Part shown: positions 21,342 through 32,593 of the stretch, one piece after another
How positions within the stretch are numbered: the first letter of the stretch is position 1
Layout of the letters: each line of letters starts with the position of its first letter
Assembly: GCF_029867415.1 (NCBI RefSeq)
Contig: NW_026705177.1
Location: 930,001 to 994,000, forward strand
Source: Vicia villosa
Lineage: Eukaryota > Streptophyta > Magnoliopsida > Fabales > Fabaceae
Direction of reading: 5' to 3'
Length of the DNA: 64,000 bases
Program-made: the position numbers and the translations under genes
The notes under the pieces: generated by a model
The model's input: only the letters and a program-made list of their open reading frames with translations
The model's database searches: none
What the model was told of the DNA's origin: nothing

Positions 21342-22096
21342 AACTCTTTTTGGTAAAACTAGCTTGATAGCTGGTGACTAGTAGCTGATAAGTTAATTTG
21401 ACTGTTTGGTAAATTAGTTGTTACACTAGCTGATAAATACAAAATGATACGAAATGACATTCTTATTAAGAAATTTGTGATTTATTTATCTTATCATATT
21501 ATATTATTATATTATTAAATTAATTTATATTTGATAAAAATAAATATATTAATACAAACTTACAAAGAAATTTTAATATATGTGAATAAGAAACATCAAA
21601 ATATTTTAAATTTGTATATAAATTATATAAATATATTTAACGAAATATATGAAATTTGAATTCAGTTAAATTAATCAAAGTTAATGCTAAAAATAAGTTT
21701 ATTATTTAATATTATACCATAAAAATATAACAAAAATTTTAATTTTCTTCGTCTCGGTTAATCTCATTGATTCTTCGATTACGTTTCATTAACTTGAAAA
21801 TTATCAACACTATTTCAAAATTTATTGTATACTTTAGATGTTATTAAAAATATTATATATATCGAAGGGTAAAAATAGATTTTTGTTAAAATAATAAGGG
21901 TATAAATGAAATAAAAAGTCACAAGCTAAAAGCTACAAGCTCAAAAGCTACTTCAAATAGCTTTTAAAAAAAGAGACAAAAGCTAGTAAAAAAGCTAAAA
22001 GCTAAAAGCTAAAAACAGTTACCAAACAGAGCTTTTTTTATTTATATGAGCTGAAAAGCTAAAAGCTCTTTTTATGGCTTTACCAAACAGACTCAT
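21342..22096. mobile_element. Non-autonomous transposon (hAT-like MITE)
   Basis: Right end reads GGCTTTACCAAACAGACTC and the left end ACTCTTTTTGGTAAAACTAGC, imperfect mirror images. Both subterminal regions are full of AGCT-containing words (AAAAGCTAAAAGCT on the right, TAGCTGGTGACTAGTAGCTG on the left), and the middle is AT-rich. The length is about 750 bp. This build is common in legume MITEs. A clean target duplication was not found. Confidence 0.6.
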
Positions 22097-22781
22097 AATA
22101 TTACATAAAAGGGCAAAGGGAGTAGTGCAGAGAAAAGAATATTAAAAACTATAAATAGCTCGTGACAAAAACAAGTCACTAAAGCCGAAATAAGTGTAAT
22201 AGAGAAACAAGTAAAACTACTGATTTTATGATAGGAGGCATATGACTTTTCAACGACCAAATTTAACATTCAAGGAAGCCAATTATTAAAAGAGATCTTG
22301 CACGTGAAGTTGTTCGACAAATCAACCAAGTATAAGGGTCAGATGGGCCTAACCGAAAGTTTATGACATGCTTATCATCGAATAAAAAGGCACGACACAA
22401 TAACTATTTCCAACTGAAGAGGGAGATTGATTGATTCAACAATAATATCTAAAGTAATATAGAGAAGGATCCTAATCAGAAACATGTTCATCCAAGGATA
22501 GGGACAAATAAACCAAACCAAGGGGGAAAGACAAAGACGAGCACAATAAGAAGGACGGCCCTCTACCATGACACACTATCAATACAATAGTTGATGGTTT
22601 CTTAGGAGAAGGAAAATCTTGCTCGTCAAGAAGAAGACACTCAATACACATGAGCATGTTCCTTAGAGTCCAATATCCAGATAATCCCCAAGGGACTCTG
22701 ACTTTGGTCAATTTTGGATTAGAGAACCTTTTATCTTCAAAAGGTTAACTGTTCTAGATTGAATTACCTTAGAGTCTTATT
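22097..22781. other. No gene seen; possibly copia 3' LTR region
   Basis: Short minus-strand frames without recognisable domains. The position, directly past the RNase H end of a minus-strand copia relic, would suit its 3' untranslated region or LTR, but I cannot find matching LTR ends. Confidence 0.3.
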
Positions 22782-25700
22782 TTACACATTCAGAGGCAGG
22801 AGCATTTTTTGTTCTGGACATAATTCCATTTTTAGATTTTTCAAAATAAATACGAATCTGGCTTTAGCAAGGGATTTTGTGAAGATGCCAGCCCATTGAT
22901 GGTCTGTATCGATAAATTTAAAACTTAAAATTCCCTTATGAACATAATCCCTTATAAAATGATGTTTAATTTCAATATTTTTTGCCCTTGAGTTTAAAAT
23001 AGGATTCTTATATAAACAAATAGCAGAGGTGTTATCACACAAGATATGAATGTTACTTTCCTTAATTTGATTCTTCTAGGTGACTTTTCATCCAGAGTAT
23101 TTGCGTGCTACACACGGAGGTTGCAATATATTCAGCTTTTGTTGTTAAAAGATCTATACCCATCATAGTCAGCATCACAATATCCTACTAACTTATATTC
23201 TTTTTATTTTCTATACATCAAACCAAGGTTAGTAGTATCTTTCATATATCTAAAGATTCAATTAACAACTGTTAAGTAAGATACTCTATGATCTAATTGG
23301 AATCTAGCACATAAGTAAACACTGAATAGAATGTCAAGTCGAGAAGCAATCGGATATAGAAGAGAACCACTCATACCTCTGTATAATTTTTGCTCTACCT
23401 TTTTACCTACTTCGTTATTTTCAAGAATACATGTTAGATGCATTGGAGTCTTAGCTGTCTTGCACTCAGATAAGTCAAACTTCTTCAGAAGTTCGTGTAT
23501 TTGCTCTAATGAACGCATGTTCCTTCTGAACTTTGATTGATTTAAATTTCTATAAAGAAATTTACTTATCCCACCAGACTCATCTTAAATTCTTCCTGCA
23601 TAGACTTAGATAATTCCTTACAAAGAGTTGCATTAGTAGAACAAAAATAATATCATAAACGTAAATTTGTACTACTAAGATATCATTTTTGAATGACTTG
23701 CAGAACAAGATTGTATCAATCATCCCTCTTGTAAAATCATTTTTCAAAAGAAAATTGCTCAGTCTTTCATACCATGCTCTGAGAGCCTGTTTCAGACCAT
23801 ACAAATATTTTTTTCAGTGTATAAACAAAATCTAGGATTTTATGATTTTTCAAAACTAGGAGGTTGATGAACATAAACATCTTCTGTAATGTAACCATTC
23901 AAAAATTCACTCTTAATATCCATTTCATATAAAATGATGGTATGATTTACTACAAAGGAAATAAGAAGACGAATAGATTCTAACCTGGGCACTGGTGCAA
24001 AGGTTTTAGTATAATCAAATCCTTCTGTTAACTATAGCCTTGTGCAACCAGTCTAACTTTAATTCATCCCATATTTCCTCGCTCATTTAGCTTGTTTATG
24101 AACACCCACTTGGTTCTAGTAACATACTTTCCTTTTGGTCTTAGTATCAAATCCCATACATCATTTGAGGAGAATTAATTCCATTCTTCTTGCATGAACA
24201 TAATTTATTCAGAGTCTAGTAATGCTTCATCAATGGATGTTGGTTCTAGGATAGACACCAAACTCATAAGGGTATCTTCATCTTGTCTAAATGAAGATTT
24301 GGTTCTAACATGTTCAACTTTATCACCCAAAATCAAATGCTAAGGATGGGGGTGATTTTGTCTATGCTTCTTCAGAGGTGTTGGGGTGTCAACAAATTTT
24401 GGTTGAGCTTGTCCAAAATATTTGACTTTAGAATCCTTGTCTTCAGAGTCTGAGTATGTGATTTATATATCTGCAAACTTTTCAACTAACTTTGACTTTT
24501 CAGGGTAAAGCTTATCATCAAACTTAACATGAATTGACTCTTCAATAATTCGTGTCTCAGTTTTGTATACTTTATAGTCTTTTGAGTGTTCATAGTGTCC
24601 TAACATGATACACATTTTTGCTTAGAATCAAACTTGTTAAGGGTGTCTTTAGTGTTAAGCATAAAACAGAAACAACTAAAGGGGTGAAAGTAAGAAATAT
24701 TGGGCTTTCTATTCTTTCATAATTCATAGGGAGTCTTATTCATAATGGGTCTTATATGGATTTTATTCTGAATGTAACATGTTGTGTTAACTGCTTCTAC
24801 CCATAAGTGTTTTGCAACATTTATCTCATTGATCATAGTTCTGGCCATTTCTTACAAAGTACAATTTTTTCTTTCTACAACTTCATTTTGTTAAGGAGTT
24901 CTAAGACAAGAGAAATGATGAGAAATGTCATTTTCATAAAAAAAAAATTAAAAAAATATATTTTCAAATACCCCCACCATGATCACTCACGACTCTGACA
25001 ATTTTAAAATCCTTTTCATTTTGCACTTGGGAGCAGAAAGTAGCAAACACAGAATGTGACTTATTCTTGTATTTTAAGAATTTTACCCATGTTCATATGT
25101 TGTAGTTATCAATGATAACTAGTCCATACTTATTGCCATTGAGAAAGGCTATTTTCACATGAAAAAACAAGTCAATATGTAAGAGCTCCAAAGACCTAGA
25201 GGTTGAAACAATTTTTTTATCTATGAAATAAGTTTTTGAAAACTTGCATTTCTAACATGCTTCACAAAGAGAATTTGAAACATACTTTAGATTTGGAAGG
25301 CCTTTAACAAAGTTCATCTAACCTTCCGTGCCATGTCCATTGCTATTCGTTCACAGATATGAGGCATTTAACATATTGAATTTGTAAATTTGATAGTTTA
25401 ATTTTATAAATGTTGTTTTTCCTCTGGCATCTGAAAAGTACAGAGCCATCCTTTTGATGACTAACTATGCAGGACTCTTGATTAAAGATAATATCGTAAC
25501 CATTGTCACTTAATTGACTTATGAATAAAACATTATGCATTAATCCTTCAACTAACAAAAAAATTTAGAGATATAGGGTAGAGAACCGTTGCCAATTATT
25601 CTAGAGACAATAATTTTACCTTTATGATTGTCTCCGAAACCAATATAGCCTCAAGGATTAAGTTCCAGATCTTGGAACATATGCCTTCATGGTGTCATGT

Positions 25701-28345
25701 GTCGTGAGAATCCAGAGTCTAGGTACCATAATTTGTGTCTTAACTTAGCTTCTAAGTATGTTTGTAACATAGACTATTTTATCTTTAGGTACCCATATCT
25801 TTTTGGGTCCTTTATGGTTAGTTCTCCCAAAGGTTTTATCAACCTAGGATCCTTGTGCATAATCAGTATCATGCGTGTGTCCATAAGTGAAGTGAGAGTA
25901 TAAGGCTTTTGGATCAACCATCATTTCTTCTTTTGGTTTATGATTAAACATTTTGTTCCTTGGTCTAATATATCCAATGCATTTTCTCTCATTTCCACTA
26001 ACTCCATAGATCATGGAAGCCAACTTGCTTCTATATATTTTTTAGCTAGAAATTTTTGAAAAGAAGTTTCATACTTCTTTGAAGCACATTCAGAGTTCAT
26101 AGGAGCAATCATGGGAATTTTCTTTTCTAAAATATCACTCTTTCTTTTGAGAGAAGAGTTTTCATTTTCAAAACAATTGATTTTTTGTTGGTGAAAAAAT
26201 CAAACTTAACTCATATCATTAATCAAAATATGTTCAATACAAGGAGGTATCAAATGGAAACCACTATGCCTAGACTAAGAATTGGCCGCCTTCACTAACG
26301 AGTGGGCAACTGAATTCACTTGACGTTTAATAAAATTTACCTCAAAGTTAGGATAAGAAAGCAACAAGGTTTGTAAAGAAGAAATAATTATACTAAACTC
26401 GGCTCTACCAGTGTGCTTTGTTCGAAGAGCTTGAACTACCATTTGGGAATCACTTTCAAAGATAACTTGTCAAAGATTCAATGTTATAGCTCCCTAAATT
26501 CTTCTTTAAGGGAAATGGGTTCCGCTTCCAAGATAGAATGAGTACCAATATTCCAAGCAACACCTGCAAATATAAAGCGACCAGGGTTATCACGAACAAA
26601 CCACCCTCTATACGTGGAGCCCTTTTGAGAATTGAAACCTGCGTCAACATTACACTTGAACCATCCAACATTAGGAGGTTCCTATCTCATAGGGTGTTGG
26701 ATAGGAGAAGAAGAAAATTGGTGTAGCCTTTGGAACATCAAGGCACCTCCATGGGTTAAGCATTTTTTGTGGAGAATTTGTAGGGGTTGTTTACCGACCC
26801 GACTAAGATTCCAACAATATCATGTTCAGTGCCCGTTAGGTTGTCAGTTTTGTGACGATAATATTAAAGATGATTGGCATGTTCTGTTTGGATGTAACAC
26901 TAATAACCAATGTTGGAGGGAAACATGTTTGTACTCCGTTATTGAACCCCAGTTAATTTCCTTTGTTGATGCTAAAGCTCTTATATTTGATATCTGTAAT
27001 AGGGAGGATAGGAAGATTGTTGGGAGATTGGTTGGTATGCTAGATGTGATATGTAGAAATAGAAATAATAAATTATGGAATAATGAACAGGAGGAAGCTA
27101 CAACTATTGGTTTGATAGCTCTTAGCAATTGACAGGCTTGGTTGGCGGCTTAGAAAGACCAGATTACAGATAATCCTCTATAACACCCTACGAGGTGGGA
27201 ACCTCCTAATGTTGGGAGGTTTAAGTGTAATGTTGACGCAAATTTCAATTCTAAAAAAGGCACCACAAATAGAGGGTGGTGTGTTCGTGATAACCTTGGT
27301 CGTTTTATATTTGCAGGTCTTTCTTTTAAAATCACATTTTCTTTCATCAACTCACTATGGACTTCAGAGTGAGTTACAAGAATATTTTTTTAGAGTCTTA
27401 TATCTTCTCTCAAGTTTATGATTATTTTCAAGAATCTCAGCTATAGATGTTTCAAGTTCAAAACTAGATAGATGAGAAAATACCTCTTTAGTGTCTAATT
27501 TTGATTTTGTTTCAGGGCTACCTGCTTATGCTTTTGCCTTCAGCGCCATATTTGCTTGCCCTTATTTAGAGTAATCATTTGAGGAGTCAGAGTCATCCCA
27601 CGTTGCCATCAGAACCTTCTTCTTATCTTTTAAGAACTTTTTCTTTGGCTTTTCTTTGGTGAGTCTATGACACACGTACTTGTAATGGCCATGCTCCGTG
27701 CATTCATAGCATATGACTTCTTTTCCAGCTCCTAGATTCTTCCGCTTAGAGGTTGACTCAGATGGTCCACATGTTCTTCTATAGCCTCTAAACTTATTTT
27801 GTCTTTTCTTTTAGAGTTGGTTAACTCTTCTAGACAGTAGAGACACATAATCTTCTTCAAATTCTTCTTCTTCAGCTTGAAAGCCTCTAATCTTTTCAAA
27901 GTTACATTTGGACTTCAAGGCAACAAACTTTCCTTTCTTATGAGGCACGGTCTCTTCTAGCTCAATATCATGACTCCTTAGATAGCTAACAAGCTCTTTC
28001 AGAGTTATTATGGTCAAATTCTTTGACACCTTAAGTGCAGCTACCATTTGCCTATATTTCTTTGGTAGACTTCTTATGATCTTTTTCACGTGATCTGCAG
28101 TAGTGTAGCCTTTGTTCAAGACTTTCAAACCAGCAACAAGAGTCTAAAACCTTGAGAACATATCCTCAATGGTTTCTTCTTCTTCCATTATGAAGGATTC
28201 GTACTTTTGAATCAAGGCAAGACCCTTGGTTTCTTTTACTTGTTGGTTTCCTTCATGAGTCATTCTAAGAGAATCAAATATAGACTTTGTAGAGTCTCTA
28301 TTTGTTATCTTTTCATACTGAGTGTATAAGATAGCATTTAACAAA
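22782..28345 (-). pseudogene. Decayed Ty1/copia retrotransposon, internal region
   Basis: Pieces of one element appear in the right order on the minus strand. Gag: 28345-27330, with the typical QVKETKGLALIQKYESF and KVLNKGYTTADHVKKIIRSLPKKY. Gag C-terminal part: about 26180-25900. GAG-pre-integrase: 25558-25343 (LMHNVLFISQLSDNGYDI). Integrase: about 25300-24700, ending in a NGVVERKN-like stretch and TPYELW-like relic. Reverse transcriptase: about 24200-23580 (MYGLKQALRAWYERLSNFLL). RNase H: 23518-22782 (CDNTSAICLYKNPILNSRAKNIEIKHHFIRD, then TKSL). Frameshifts and stops break every domain. An inverted LINE fragment (26190-27319) splits gag. The sequence style is that of the SIRE/Maximus lineage, by recollection. 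No intact LTR was found. Confidence 0.8.
26190..27319. mobile_element. LINE 3' fragment with internal inversion, nested in copia gag
   Basis: Minus strand, 26697-26190: RNase H-like tail (FKCNVDAGFNSQKG, GWFVRDNPGRFIFAG, LEAEPISLKE) running to a LINE-style C-terminus and an A-rich end. Plus strand, 26700-27319: zinc-binding RT region (WNIKAPPWVKHFLWRICRGC, CPLGCQFCDD, DWHVLFGC) and then the same RNase H start (WEPPNVGRFKCNVDA...RFIFAG). The RNase H start is therefore present twice, as an inverted repeat of about 134 bp (26564-26697 and 27186-27319). Such a 5' inversion with overlap is what twin priming during LINE insertion produces. Copia gag continues on both sides. Confidence 0.7.
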
Positions 28346-28354
28346 ATGGTGTCG

Positions 28355-29045
28355 TGGCACGAAAAATATCTGAGTGTATCGAACGCTCGAAATACAACAA
28401 AGTCGCCACCGAACTTTATTTATTCCAAAAAGAAAGGGAAAATATTGATATAACCCATGAAAGAAAAAAAGATGGTCGTCGCAACCAAATTAGGATTCGA
28501 TAGTCGGTCATACAAGGGAAAGATATTAGCACCCATTGTACTTAACGTGACCTATTTAGTTAGTTTTGTGAATGTGTGTTAGCGTGAATTTTATTTTGCG
28601 GTCTTCTACTTATTATGCAGGAAAAAGAAAATAAAGGGTTTTTAGGTTTTTTATTATTGTACCTGACAAGGTTTTGGGTCTCCAGACTACATAGTTCTAA
28701 TAGAAAATATTTGCGGGTTGGTTCATTTTAGCGAAAGATTCTCAAGTCTCATTCGAACGAAAAACATTGCTACCTAAAACATGGATAATTGAATATTTGC
28801 ATCACTTCAAGAATGGATAACTGAATCAGGATCAACACAGATTCTTGACACCATCACATTCGAGTGGAAAATGTTTGATATTCACATGTGGAAGTGCTAT
28901 TTGCATCATCGCGGAGTCGACGAAGCGTCTTTTGTTTATAAAAAGGTTTTGAAGTGAAATCCAAGAGGCAAAAGGCCTGAATGAGTAGAGATTTTTTATG
29001 TGGGAGACAAGCATCAAACCATAAGCTAAGTACAACCAACAGCCT
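28355..29045. repeat. LTR-retroelement relic, copy A
   Basis: Starts GTGTCGTGGCACGAAAAATA and includes AAGTCGCCACCGAAC and AGTCGGTCATACAAGGGAAAG...TTAGCACCC, phrases typical of legume gypsy LTR ends. It lies directly upstream of the copia gag start in minus-strand terms. The same relic is present at 39135-39870. Confidence 0.55.
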
Positions 29046-29196
29046 TTGCTAGCATGGATGTGGAGTCCAAACAAGGAGAGCCCAAGTAGACAAATTTTGT
29101 GATGTGTCGCCACATATGTAGTGCCATGTCATGTCCACATAAGTTAAAATACCAACTAAACAAATTTAAAGGAAAAAAATCCAAAAAATGACAAAT

Positions 29197-30836
29197 AAAG
29201 CTAGAGGTGCTTACAACTGAACAGGTCCAATAAAAAAGCTTCAACCAAACCACACCAAATCAAAACTGTAAAAAATTGTATTTGATTCGGATGTGTTTTG
29301 ATCATTTTTAATAGAACTGCAAGGTTTGGTTCAGTTTGCAGTTTGTATTTTACAAACCAAATCAATCTGCATTCATTATGTTGCAAAATCTTACTAACAA
29401 TTATATATAGGGGTGTTCGCGGTGCGGTTTGGGCGATTTTGACGAAAAAAATCATCCGACTTGCAAGAGAAAAAATAGTGCGGTTTGGTGGACTTTTAAA
29501 AAAAATCCGAACCAAACCAAATCAAACTAATGGAGTTTGGTTCGGTTCGGTTGGTTTGGTTTTTTGCAAATATTTTATTGAGCCATACATACACATATAG
29601 ATGACAATATAATTTTGTATTTAGACATTCATACACTATCAAATAACAACAAAACTCGTCATATTTTGACAACAATTTTCCATTTAATATGTAAGAGTTA
29701 AATTAGACAAAAGTGGAATATTAAATATAAAATAATAGCATAAAACAATATAAAAATTATTATAATGAAACAAAAAAAAAGAGACGAAAGATTAGTGAAG
29801 GTGAAAAAGAAAAAAAATGTTGAGATTAGAGAAGAAGATGTGCGATAAAAACGAAACTGAAATACAGAACATTTACATAAAAATGAGAAGGTGAAAAAGA
29901 AAGAATATAAGAGAGTAGATATTATAGAAGAAAAGAGAAGATGTATATGGCAAAGAAGGTGCGATAATATTATTAGAGATTTGAGAAGACCGGGACTGAA
30001 ATTATATGTGTAAGGATGAGAAAATTGTTATAAGGCTAATGTATAATAGGTTTAAGTTTGGGTTGGATATGAGTTAGGTAAAATTTAGGTTGCAACATAA
30101 TGTGGTTTGGTTCGGCTTACAAAATACAAACTGCAAACCGAACCGAACTGTGCGGTTTTATTAAAAAATGACTCAAACTAATCCGAACCAAATGCGGTTT
30201 TTTGCGGTTTCGGTTTGGTTTGATTTGGTTTGCGGTTTTCTATTGGATTGGTTTGGTTTGAACACCCCTAATTATATATTTTTTAATTCTTTAGAGAAAT
30301 CAACAAGTACTAAGTACCATGTGTATATTTTTTCATATTCTCTGAATGATATTTATTTTAATTTACATATCAACAAAAATCAAATTATTATTAATTTATA
30401 AATAATATTTTGACAAAAATATATTTTATTGAACTTTATAAATAATATTTATTTAAGAATGCAATTTCATGTATATCGTTCTTTAGACATTAGATAAAAT
30501 GGTGAGACACAATTTTATGCATCAAATTATAAATTTATTTGGAGAATTATAGACATTAGATAAAATGGTGAGACACAATTTTATGCATTAAATTATAAAT
30601 TTATTTGGAGAATTATAAACTTATTTTATGGTAATATATGGATGATTAAACACAAAATTATGTTTTTCTTTATATGTGTATGTATGACTTAATAAAATTT
30701 TAGTAAAAAATCGAACCAATCGAACGAATCCAAACCGCATTGGTTTAGTTTTATTTATAAAAGTCAAACGAACCAAATTAAACCGCATGTTTTTTTCTCT
30801 TGCGATTCAGCTGACTTTTGGTGTCAACACCCCTAA
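29197..30836. mobile_element. Old hAT-like element relic, copy A
   Basis: Begins TAGAGGTGCTTACAACTG and ends GGTGTCAACACCCCTAA, which in copy B (about 40972-41672) read TTAGGGGTGTTTAAAACTG and GTGTCAACAACCCTAA. The ends carry AACCAAACC / GGTTTAGTTT words. The younger 863-bp element is nested within it. No coding sequence seen. Confidence 0.55.
29408..30270. mobile_element. hAT-type non-autonomous element, 863 bp
   Basis: Ends TAGGGGTGTTC and GAACACCCCTA, flanked by identical 8-bp duplications ATTATATA at 29400-29407 and 30271-30278. The subterminal parts are packed with GGTTTGGTTCGGTT and AACCGAACC words, typical of plant hAT MITEs. The homologous place in copy B (about 41165-41172) holds a single ATTATATA: the empty site. 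No transposase gene inside. Confidence 0.92.
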
Positions 30837-31115
30837 CTAAAGAGACTACAAAGCTGCATTTTTTTATTAAGAAAATTAAATAAAAGAATCAAAAGTACAT
30901 TTAAACCTAAATTTTTATTAAAAAAATAAAATATCAAACAACTAGAATCAATGCTAAAATTCATTTGGATTTAATTTATCTTTTATAAATAAAAACTTTT
31001 AAAAATTAAAAAATTTAAATAATAGCAAAGTACTTTATATAAATAAAAAAAAAAGTTTTACATATTTTATATAAATACATTAAAGTAATGCAAGAATGTA
31101 AGTTGATTTTTTGGC

Positions 31116-31123
31116 TATAAAAA
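31116..31123 (+). promoter_or_regulatory. TATA box of DEFL copy A
   Basis: TATAAAAA 51 bp before the start codon, with a CTCATACCTACTC stretch after it. The same box and spacing occur in copy B at 41974-41981. Confidence 0.7.
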
Positions 31124-31166
31124 GGCTCATACCTACTCTTATTTCCAAACATCATTTATTTTCAAA

Positions 31167-31607
31167 ATGGCTAGGGCATCTGGACTACTTCCACTCTTTT
31201 CCACCACAATGGTGATCATGATCATCCTATTCTTAGGTAAGTTGAATTTCTTTATATTATTTTCTATTCATTATTGACTCTTAAGAATACATCATATTGA
31301 TTAGGAAGAGAAACCAGTAAAACAAATTTAATTTTTGTGAATAGGTTTGGAGAAAGCTATTGGTGAGAATGTCAAAATGGATACTGCTAAATATTCAACA
31401 ACAAGAGGTTCTTGGGTGCCATTGAATTATCGACTTACTACGTTGAAACCATGCACTGACAACTTTATTGGAGCATGTGTTCCTGGAACTGATGATGCTT
31501 CTTGCGACAAGATGTGCAAACAATCTGGCGATGAAAAAGGAGGATTTTGCAAAACTCTTCGTTACAAAGAACCAGCACCACATAACTTCTGCCATTGCTA
31601 TTGTTAG
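31167..31607 (+). CDS. Defensin-like (DEFL) secreted cysteine-rich peptide, copy A
   Basis: Two exons, 31167-31236 and 31345-31607, with a GT-AG intron of 108 bp splitting the signal peptide: the usual DEFL layout. The product is 110 aa. Residues 1 to about 30 (MARASGLLPLFSTTMVIMII...KAIG) form a signal peptide, so the mature peptide is probably about 80 aa and secreted. It has eight cysteines in the pattern C-x6-C-x8-C-x3-C-x10-C-x13-C-x1-C-x1-C, ending CHCYC, with an unusually long N-terminal mature segment before the first cysteine. The family includes antimicrobial and signalling peptides (LCR/SCR-like); the function of this one is unknown. A TATA box and short leader look intact and no stop interrupts it. 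It is paired with copy B at 42025. Confidence 0.85.
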
Positions 31608-31888
31608 ATTTGAATTTTATACCAATAAATAGGTATTGCTATAAGTAGTGCAATTTAGCTAGAGTGTTTGATTTATATCATAGAATAATATATTTTACAG
31701 TTGAATTGTCATCCTTTAAACATTTTATAGTTTATTCTATGCTTAAAAATTGAGATCAATATCATTTTTATTTGCTCATAGTTTGATAAATAATATTTTC
31801 AATCAATTACAGAGTATTTTATATTGTGATTACTAATACACTTATAATTTAAGTTACAAAAATTTATTGAACTTTGCAGACTAAAACA

Positions 31889-32110
31889 CTACAAAAAATT
31901 AACTTTTAGTGAAAATGATAGTCCGTTGGTAAAGGGGTAAAAATCAAGGGTATAGCACAACAAACTTTTTTCATTTTGCTATACCAGTAGTTATAATTTT
32001 TTTGTCAAGGTGATCAAAACACTGGTGCTATAACCATGGTTTTTTTCAATTGACTAGAATTTTTATAACTTATTATTTTACTATAACAACAATTGAGTCT
32101 ACAATGCTAT
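31889..32110. repeat. CACTA-like terminal fragment, copy A
   Basis: CACTACAAAAAATTAACTTT followed by repeated TATAGCAC/GCTATACCAG(T/C) words. CACTA elements start with CACTAC and have such subterminal repeats. A related piece follows the DEFL gene in copy B (about 42680-42870). No second end identified. Confidence 0.4.
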
Positions 32111-32483
32111 AAGCTTTAGTAAAATAATTTAATACCAACTCTTTTAGTTGGTATATATTTTATCAACATTTGTTTATTGAAGTTTGTTAAATATCTCGTA
32201 AATATATTCTTCCAATTTTTTAGGTTAATACTTAAAATTAGATAAATTTATTTATTTATTTTTGAAGCAATATCAAATAAACCTTCAATCATGCTTAAAA
32301 CCTTATCACTAAATAGTTAATAATGTCAAACTAAATGTTTCCTATAATATTGAAATAAATAAAGTCGTAATAATCCTCAAAATTACAAAAATAATTGATT
32401 CTTATCCATTATATTTTCACCTTTACTGCATCAAGACAAAAAATCTTTTATTTTCCTTATCGTCCATGTTGGTTAGTATTGTG

Positions 32484-32593
<110 letters not shown>

